Positions 56,901 through 64,000 of a DNA stretch of 64,000 nt are shown piece after piece. Position 1 is the first letter of the stretch. Each line of letters begins with the position of its first letter. The stretch is from Limanda limanda (lineage: Eukaryota > Chordata > Actinopteri > Pleuronectiformes > Pleuronectidae), in contig NC_083637.1 in NCBI RefSeq assembly GCF_963576545.1, forward strand, positions 20,208,507 to 20,272,506, in the 5' to 3' direction. Position numbers and translations under genes: made by a program. Below the pieces are notes generated by a model. It was given only the letters and a program-made list of their open reading frames with translations. It had not been told where the DNA came from and made no database searches.

Positions 56901-58341
56901 TTTTCACCACTTTCTAACTTTCTGCAAAGAAGTTGAGCATGGTAAAGCCAATTAATTTGCCTGAATAATAATAATAATAATCCTTACAATATCGGCCTCA
57001 ATCCCCCGAAGCGGAGCCCTCTCCCCTGGGCAAGGTTCACAGGCGAACAGGCGGCAGATCAAAGGCCTCACATCCCATCCACCTCTCTGCTCAGGAAAAA
57101 CCAGCCAGCTGCTGTTCCTGTTTCTGTCAGCACAAGGACCACAGTACATCCAAATAGTGTATTTGTGAGGTTAAGATGAGGAATTTTTAAACAAGTTTCA
57201 AGAGAAAACCAGGGAAGAAGTGGTCCTGCTAATAAGACCTGCCCGGCCACAGACTGATTGTTCTGTGACTTAGAACTCCACTGTCTAAACACATTTCAAT
57301 CAGGAGAGACTCCCTCTAAAGAATGAATCAAATGTATTACCGTGCACAAAAAGAAATAAAAGTGATGTGACATGAATGAGTCTATTTGCCGCTCAGGATG
57401 TCATAAAGCTTGAAAGAGAGATCTGGTGACCTGTCTAGGAAACAACTTGCTTGGAGCTGAATGTTGAGACAACACAAAAATTCCAGTTAGCACATTTGTG
57501 ATATAGCTGTTGTCATTGGATTTAGCTGACAATAATAATAATAATAGTAAAAAGACTAAAGCAAGACTCTGTCATTAACCTGACACGAAGGACTTAATGG
57601 ATTTTCTCCAAAAACTAGGAGGGAATTGTTGCATGTGCAAAACCATCCAATATGTGAAAGGATCCGGGATGTTATTTCTTCTCCGTCTGAAACAAAGGAG
57701 CATGTGTCGTCTCAATAATTCATCACCTAAAGCTGTATGCTCTTATCGATTGTGGAAACTGTGATTAACAATTTATACATATATGAACTGCATATAAATG
57801 TGAGTGAAAATATATGACAATAGTAGTAGTAGAACAATTGATGGAGTTAAACATGTTGGATGTCTCTTTCCTTCCAGAGTACAACATCTCGGCTGCAGCC
57901 ATCTCCATCTTCAGTCTGGGCTTCATGATCCTGGGCTCTCTGTGTTTACTCGGGTCATGCACTGGTAAAGGCAAAGGCAGAGACTACCTCCTCAAACCGG
58001 CCGGCATGTTCTTTGCGTTCGCAGGTGGGTTCAGTTAACCAATAAAAAGAGATCTTCTCTGTTGCGATCTGTGTTTGGGAATCTCACCTCTCTGCTTCCC
58101 CCCCCAAGGCCTCTGCCTCTTCATCTCCCTGGAGGTGATGCGTCAGTCAGTGAAGCGAATGATCGAGAGCGAGGACACGATCTGGATCGAGTACTACTAC
58201 GCCTGGTCCTTCGCGTGCGCCTGTGCCGGCTTCGTCCTCCTCTTCCTCACCGGCTTCGCCCTCCTCATCCTCTCCATGCCCCAGATGCCCCAGAACCCGT
58301 GGGAGACTTGCATGGACGCTGAGCCGGACCAGGTGGAGTGA
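47729..58341 (+). CDS. cacng1: cacng1: voltage-dependent calcium channel gamma-1 subunit
   Basis: The CDS joins 47729-47963, 54451-54525, 57878-58024 and 58109-58341 (690 nt, 229 aa; human 222). Gamma-1 is the auxiliary subunit of the skeletal-muscle L-type channel Cav1.1 in the T-tubule membrane and is known to reduce channel availability. Visible features are a short basic N-terminus, TM1 near 10-27, then TDHWAVLSP and sequons NET at 41 and NCT at 81. GLW is at 50-52, Cys44/55/82 lie in the first loop, TM2 is near 109-131, TM3 144-162 and TM4 185-208. MRQSVKRMIESED and IEYYYAWSFACAC are near-identical to mammalian gamma-1. The tail is short and acidic and has no PDZ ligand, unlike the TARPs, consistent with a channel rather than receptor role. 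All introns are phase 1 and GT-AG. Confidence 0.96.
50590..50800 (-). repeat. Dispersed repeat family A, reverse copy
   Basis: GATTTGGTGTGGATCAAAAT and GACCTGTTGGGCCTTAGCGG are reverse complements of the family's ATCCACACCAAA and AAGGCCCAACAGG blocks, in the expected reversed order. Confidence 0.55.
52788..52803 (+). repeat. Run of 16 consecutive G
   Basis: An uninterrupted G homopolymer, followed by GATTAGGAGCAGG. Long enough to form a G-quadruplex. Confidence 0.9.
54190..54312. mobile_element. Partial copy of the 183-bp MITE
   Basis: It shares CATGGAGGAGGCG and GGGGGAGCTGTC with the element at 35168-35350, then GTCGTCCACCTTTATTGTCTAT as the degraded right terminus. The left terminus is missing or too diverged to see. 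Confidence 0.55.
54451..54525 (+). CDS. cacng1: cacng1 coding exon 2
   Basis: A 75-bp exon between CTTTTCACAG and AAAG|GTAGGT, phase 1 at both ends. It encodes EENCTYFGHFTPGKDSEIFE and the start of KTQKE. Confidence 0.95.
55378..55397 (+). repeat. (CA)n microsatellite
   Basis: 20 bp of CA dinucleotides. Confidence 0.85.
55808..56020 (+). repeat. Dispersed repeat family A, copy 4
   Basis: GCACTCAGTAGATG, TAAATTCAATCAAGCTGCAC, ACATCAAGATCTATGAATC, ATGCTGGATCCATCCCCTG, CACCAAAATTGAATGGG and CATACCAGATCTTTCCA appear in family order. This is the best-preserved copy of the central part. Confidence 0.65.
56222..56575 (-). mobile_element. Fragment of a non-LTR retrotransposon (reverse-transcriptase C-terminal end), frameshifted
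   Basis: Read on the minus strand, one frame gives RFDHITPVLSFYHRIPVCFR, the next gives LIAFEVLHGLAPGCIS, and a third gives FATRSQRLWNELPEETR followed by SSFKYRLKNILF. These are, in order, the conserved C-terminal blocks found downstream of the reverse transcriptase in L2/Rex-like LINEs of fish (DHITPVL, LHGLAP, LWNxLPxxxR, FKxxLK). At least two frameshifts separate them, so it is a dead, 5'-truncated copy. Confidence 0.75.
56685..57025 (+). repeat. AAT-tailed dispersed repeat family C
   Basis: CAAAATGGCCACTAAATGCA, GAAGACCGGTCAATGTG, ATTTTGTGACGCCCATTG and AAGAAGTTGAGCATGG end in five AAT units (56964-56982). Then TCCTTACAATATCGGCCTC follows. This matches a common teleost repeat with an AATAAT tail; its class is unknown to me. 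Confidence 0.5.
57878..58024 (+). CDS. cacng1: cacng1 coding exon 3
   Basis: A 147-bp exon between CCTTCCAG and GCAG|GTGGGT, phase 1 at both ends. It encodes TM2, the GKGKGRDYLLKPAG loop and the start of TM3. Confidence 0.96.
58109..58341 (+). CDS. cacng1: cacng1 coding exon 4
   Basis: It follows an 84-bp intron whose acceptor is CCCCCCAAG, a less common AAG. It encodes the end of TM3, the loop with DTIWIEYYYAWS, TM4 and the tail NPWETCMDAEPDQVE, ending TGA at 58339-58341. Confidence 0.96.
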
Positions 58342-61300
58342 CGGCCGCACGGACGGACGAGTGCGGGACTATCTCTCTTTTTGTTTTAAGTACAGATGTT
58401 GGATTCATTTCGAGAAAAGGAGCTGGCAGCCATGAAGCCATGATGAAAGAGACTGGACAACAGCCATCGTGGGAAGTTGACCTCCCAAGAATTATAACAT
58501 ATATACATATAATATATGTACGTATAATAATAATAATAATGAAGTTTATAATGCTTGCTCTAAAGCAGGTATGTGTCCAATACACAGGTCCTGTCCAACA
58601 CCAGCGAAGCTCTCGTCTCCTTTTGGAGACCAGAGCTCAGATTAGACCTGTGGTTTCACATACTTCATCAGATCTGGGCCAAATGGTATTAACAAATATC
58701 TGAAAATACTTTAAGTATGCTTCCCTATCCACTCATATCATCTGCATATGTTTTAAAACACGTTTATTTATTATTTTGGTCCCATTGTCACTGTCACACT
58801 CACAACAATGATACTTGAGTTTGCATGTATTTACTGCATTATGTATGATATCCTGTACATATCTTCTGCTGCTGATCGTTGTATGGAGTCGCTCGTGTGA
58901 TCGCTCACTTACAGTAAGAAAAACAAGTCTGCAGCACACGTCAAGTGGAATATTAAGCAAAGCAGTAACACAGGGCAGGTTTGTGTGTGTGTGTGTGGCA
59001 GGCTGAATGCTAAACACCCACACAGTCACCGTACAGCACTGATCACGCTGGAAAAGGTTCACTACTAGCAGGTGCACGTATCAGCGCCATTATTTTTTTG
59101 TTGACAGCTTTAACCGTAATGTGCAGACAGTTGGAAACATGCAATCACAGTTTCAGCTTGGCTTCAATTCAAGTGACAGGAAGACACGTGGCTTTGTTTT
59201 AAGAATCGACTGTGATCACAAATCGTACAAACAAGCTTGACACAACTCTATTAGTGTGCTGCACGTAGCTCAATGCAACGTGAAGAGGTGGATTTTCTCT
59301 AACAAATATTGCAAATTAAGTGGAATATTTTTCAAACTCGGAGAGCACATCCCTAAGACGTGCCTCCGCCATACCTCATCCAAGGCCAGTGCCCTATTGT
59401 ACCATGTTAAAGAAGGTTAAACAAAGGTTAATGGCTTCTCCTTTAGATTCTCAAGGTAATCTGTTTTAGCAGTTTTTCTGTAACCCTGCTTACACACCGA
59501 CAGAGAGCAATGCAAACACAACAACCTTGGTGGGTGGAACCACAATCGCGAAAGAATGTGGACCTGTAGTTTTGAATGCATTTTAATTCGTTCTGCAGTA
59601 TGAATGACGATGCTGGTAAGTCACAGCTTTGTCAACTCAACAATGAGAAAGGTGAGAATGTGAAATCATTCAACCGAAAAATGAAAAGTACAGCACATAC
59701 CTCCCCCAAGGCCCAACGGTGGCCTTAAATTCAACCAAGCTGCGCCACACTCACAGATAAATATCCTTGATATGGGGAAATTGTTGAAAATGTCAAAGAG
59801 CCTTTTGTCACAATGTTAAAATAGGTGAAAACAAAGTCCTGAATTTGCTCCTTTGTCTGGACCTCCACCAACTTTGAATGGTTCTTTCTTAGCTCTTGTC
59901 TCACCCTGCCACAAAGTTTTGTAGAACTTCGTTAAGTAATCCTGCTCACAGACAAACAAACCACAGACTGGGACGAAAACAAAAAAACTTTAAATTCATG
60001 CTCCCCGTGTTTGTCCCCATATGATCTCTTGCTGTCCTGTCAGTCTCTAAACCAGACCATTTATTTTTACTCTACTTGGTATCTCCACTGACATAACTGC
60101 TATCATTCTGTCCATGTATATGTAAGTGAGCATACAGGAGTTAATGTATTTGACCTTTCTGCAGAGGTGTCACAGTGAAAAGCCTCCCTGTCAGCTGTTT
60201 ATCTGTTTGTGAGAGCTGCATTCATATATGAGCTTCTTTAGGGCTGAAGGTTTATTTCTAAATGTGTTTCTTTCATTTCACTTTGACTTTTCTATTATTC
60301 GTCACTGACAAAAAGAGTTAACTGCTCAAAGAAAAAAAAAAAAAAATCAAACGCGCTTAGTAAAACCAATGAAACCTGCTGATATGAGCTTTCTATATTC
60401 TTAGTCTTTCTTATGTTTTGGATTTTTTCATTGAACATAGCATGCAATCAAGCGAGTTGTAGAACTATAACAACTAATGTGTGGAGTGCTCTTTAATGAA
60501 AAATTAAAAGTTGAGTTTTGAAAATCTCCTGCCTGGCGTCTTCTGCAGTCACTATCGCAACAACTGTTCACCTTATCAGCTTCGGATTTGCCGGAGGAAC
60601 TGCAGTGTTTTATTAATTAAATGTCTAATTTTGACACAGTTGAAAATGGCTTCTTCTACGTTGTCTTTATTTGACGGTACCTGGAAGATGCAACTTAAAA
60701 TCAGAGCAAGATCATTTTGATAATTCCTTTGTTAATTAGTGTTGCCATGATGGTGCTGATTTCCATTATGACAACATTCCTACAATCACTTTCTCAAGCA
60801 ATGTGTCCTCCCAGCAGAAGCACACAGTGTGTTCTGTTGCTGCAGTGCTATTTATGGAGCTGAATTACAGAGCTTTTATTTTGAAAAGTGTTTAACTAGG
60901 GTCTGAAATGATGTTGGTTGTTTACAGACCTCAAATAACTGATGTGTAATGTATGAAGAAATGTCAGCAAGTAAATCACTGAAACTTGCAAACAGAAGCC
61001 ACTAATGTAAACCGTAATAAAGCACATTCAGTGTCATTTGATGAAAAACGTCCTAAACCAGGTAGGATGAACACAAAGTCACATCAAAAAGTGACGGTAT
61101 ATTGTAGAGATTTTTTAGGGACTCATGAATGACAAGGACTAATCTGAAGTAGCTCCAGAGCTTTAACACAGGACAAGAGAACAGAACATTCAAACAGGCA
61201 GATGTACAACAGCACTACACCAGTTTAATCTGACGTGTAATTTCTGCTTTAGGTTTTAAACCAGTAAAACATATAAAGTTAAATGTGCTGTATGTATATG

Positions 61301-61500
61301 AGGCTTAGTGTTGCCCATGCCTTTCAACCTACATTGTTTAAAGGTCACAATTGCTTGCATCTTCCCAAACACCATTCACACCATGTCACCTGTGAATTGT
61401 CTGTAGTGCAGAGAAGAAGCAGCAGAAAAAAAGACATAGAATTCAAGACGTTTCAATAAAAACACTTTAATAGAGAAACAAATAAAAAAAAGAAAATAAA
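58342..61500 (+). other. cacng1: cacng1 3' UTR and downstream DNA
   Basis: The 3' UTR begins at 58342, but no close canonical AATAAA is visible. The nearest clear + strand one is at 61016-61021. The stretch includes (AAT)n near 58524-58541, a short TG repeat (58982-58998) and dispersed repeat family A (59690-59985). Confidence 0.4.
59690..59985 (+). repeat. Dispersed repeat family A, copy 5 (longest)
   Basis: CCTCCCCCAAGGCCCAACGG, TAAATTCAACCAAGCTGCGC, TTGAATGGTTCTTTCTTAGC, TTTTGTAGAACTTCG, AGTAATCCTGCTCACAGAC and the final GGGACGAAAAC cover nearly the whole family from start to end. Confidence 0.65.
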
Positions 61501-64000
61501 CCTTTTAAACACAGTCTAAATCCTTTATTATAACCACCACCAATTGAAATGAAGAAGAGTAAAACATATCTATTCATTATTTTGTACCCACGAGGGAAGA
61601 ACCAATGGGACTGGGGGGGGCTGGGAGAACAGGTGTGCCATTGATTCACTGCAGCGGGGGAAGAACAGAGGAGAGCGAACGGATAACGGGAGGAGATGTG
61701 GCGTCTATAGAAGGCTGAACACAGTGCTCTCTACTGGCTGGGCAAAAGGTTGCTCCCTTTCCATGTGCCACACAAACAAGTTGATTTCATTTCGTCCTCT
61801 TTAAAAAGGCAACACAGGATGTTTTCGAAATGATCAACCTCAAACGATGACATATGGTGCAACATTAGGAGGCGAACACAATTCAAATCCAACTTCATCT
61901 GAGGCTACCCTTCATGTTTGAAATATAAAGATGGTAGATTAGAACAAAAATGAGGCGTCAAAAACAAATCAGCTAAAGAAAAGTTGAAATAAAATCCCTT
62001 TAAGATGTCTTTGGCTCAATCTCTTCTGCTTCAAAAATAAATAAAAGTGTAGCTGACGAAGCGGTGGAATATTAGTATTGCACAACTTCAGAGATTAGCC
62101 AACGACGAAAACTGATTCCCCCCTAACCAGCGTGTCGGGAGATTTTTTAATTCAACACGCACCAGGGAGCAACCTCAGCTGTAGCCCTGCTAAGTAACTG
62201 CAGAAAAGAAATAAGAGAACTTACATGACCAGTACATATTTGTTTGACATGTTAGTAAAATATTATAATAGCTTTGCTGATAATGTCACAAGTTATCGTA
62301 CACATCAAATATACTAAAATTTGACTCTGTAGGTTGAACAAAAGATTTTTTTTTTTCTCGTTTTTCTTTTAATCCACAAATCAATACAAACTGATAAAAA
62401 CAGGGATAAAAACCAGCCGGGTCATCTCAACATGCATGAAAGGAAAAACAAGTCTTCACATAAAAAAAGAAAAGAAAAACCATGTTGATTGTTGTACAGC
62501 TGTAAAGTGGTCAGAAATGAAAGGAACAGGACAAATCCAGCAACACATACTGAAAAACATGTATACAGTGAAATTATCATCTTTTAACAGCTGCAACACA
62601 AAGTCTCCTCTTTGTCAAATGAAAAAAAAATAATGAAAATGTCCCAACAACTATACCAACTGGGTTGTTGTCATCCATTTGTAGAATTATCCTATATATT
62701 TTTTTGTGTGACTTTGCATAATTAAAAAGGGCAGAGCCTCTTTATAGCTTCTACAAAATTGAGGCGCTCCCAAAGTTCTTGTTTGTAAATACCTAGAAAA
62801 TGCATATTTACAAGTATGTGTTGTTCTCCGCTGTAAGTCCAAAAAGTCTGGACCTTTGAATTACAATGTGTAAAACGTTGAAAGTAAAACTGTAGCTTGT
62901 ATGAGGCTCGCCGCTGCCTAGTCGAAACACGTCTAAGTAGTTAGCTGTAAGGGCTTAGCTTTGTGGGTAAGTGACGTTTGAAGATGGTTAATAGTGACAC
63001 ACTGTCGTATGAAAGCCATGACACATTACAATCAGACCAATTTGCAAACAGGGCAGTGGGGTTTTCATAAAGGAAAAACTGTATCAGCATCTTTTTTCTA
63101 TTTTACCTGCGAGACTATAATCATGGAGGCGTCGGGATGAAACTCGTGCGCAGTGAGCTGGAATTCAAACTCTAATGATCCTGTGTTATGTTTGTCCTGT
63201 GTTTTTGGGACGTGAGATAAATGTATGTGGTTTGGAGCATTTTTTTAAAAAAAAAGAAAAATTAGTATAACAAAAATAGCATGGTGGACACTTTTTCAAT
63301 TAAAGGGAGTAAAATTTCATATTATCACTCAAACCAAACGAGTCTAAAAATGGATGATTTCGTTCTTTGAATGACGAGGAACAACTTCTACAACATCACC
63401 AATGAATCCTTATAAAACACAGACACACTGTGAGTCAGACCTTTTTGAACAACTTCTTAAAAAATTGCTTTTCGTTTTTATTTTTGGTTACATCTCGGAG
63501 CAGTGTGTTGAAAATAACTGGGAGAACAATTTCCTTTTAATGCCCTGCAATTTGAAAATATGAGAATCGGGGACATGCTTTTGACTTAGAATTTTATGGG
63601 AAATGATCCATGTATATGTAGAAACTCTGAGCAAACATCAGCTCAGGAAAGAGATGAGTGGTTATTGTTCACTATTATTTTCATATTACTCAGGGATTAA
63701 AAGATTGTCACACAGAGAGAAATGTGAAAAGGATGTGTCACCAATCCATCAAATGCTATGAAAAGACGTGCGAGAACTAGAGCATCAGCGCAGTGAGCTG
63801 TTTGCAACAGACCATTTCCAATCAAATAAAAGACAGAAACAATTTACACCCATAATATTCTTTATATATACGTATTTTTTCAAATTTCAGGGTATATAAT
63901 CTATAGTTAATATACTTGCTAAAATTCATCATGTTCAAAAACGTTTGACTGGCAGTGTTGACCACACCTTCAGTTTCAACTTACCAATCACGACATGTCA
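61500..64000 (-). other. Candidate 3' UTR of a convergent gene (helz expected by synteny)
   Basis: On the minus strand an AATAAA (TTTATT at 61524-61529) is followed by a strongly U/GU-rich stretch (reverse complement of 61440-61510), as at a cleavage site. The region upstream on that strand is AU-rich, low in repeats and has no long ORF, like a long 3' UTR. In human, HELZ lies next to CACNG1 in convergent orientation. No helz codon is visible inside the window, so this is inference only. Confidence 0.3.

Larger units (their letters stand above)
54526..57877 (+). other. cacng1: cacng1 intron 2, rich in repeats
   Basis: A 3.35-kb intron. It carries a CA microsatellite (55378-55397), dispersed repeat family A (55808-56020), a LINE reverse-transcriptase fragment (56222-56575, minus) and an AAT-tailed repeat (56685-57025). 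Confidence 0.85.

Overview
The window looks like nuclear DNA of a teleost fish, most likely a percomorph. The evidence is intron-split vertebrate genes, long GT/AC microsatellites, AT-rich intergenic DNA and several dispersed repeat families typical of fish genomes. The species cannot be fixed from the sequence.

It holds three genes of the voltage-gated calcium channel gamma-subunit / TARP / claudin-like superfamily, all on the + strand and in the same order as on human 17q24: cacng5 (CDS 8490-16419, 5 coding exons, 277 aa), cacng4 (CDS 31583-39820, 4 coding exons, 337 aa) and cacng1 (CDS 47729-58341, 4 coding exons, 229 aa). All three reading frames were assembled exon by exon. Splice phases are coherent (phase 1 throughout, plus one phase-0 intron in cacng5), the GLW-x-x-C claudin-fold signature is present in each, and the stop codons end conserved C-termini (SSPC, TTPV and a short acidic tail). 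cacng5 and cacng4 encode neuronal AMPA-receptor auxiliary proteins; cacng1 encodes the skeletal-muscle Cav1.1 gamma-1 subunit.

Layout: 1-441 is a CpG-rich promoter and probable non-coding first exon of cacng5. 442-8444 is a long 5'-UTR intron, 8490-16419 the cacng5 coding exons, and 16420 to about 18575 its 3' UTR. From 18576 to 31120 is intergenic DNA dominated by a 5.2-kb tandem array of a 37-bp unit (23281-28447, about 140 copies), followed directly by a (GA)n tract. From 31120 to 31582 is the cacng4 promoter and 5' UTR with upstream ORFs, and 31583-39820 holds the cacng4 exons. From 39821 to 47700 is intergenic DNA with dispersed repeats. 47729-58341 holds the cacng1 exons, and 58342-64000 is downstream DNA. 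The last 2.5 kb may be the 3' UTR of a convergent gene; helz would be expected from the human gene order.

The most unusual items are the 37-bp CpG-dense satellite with higher-order repeats and a hairpin in each unit, a GC-AG intron at the first cacng4 donor, a chain of upstream ORFs ending 6 nt before the cacng4 start, two perfect 18-bp hairpins in cacng5 introns, and a frameshifted fragment of a non-LTR retrotransposon in cacng1 intron 2.
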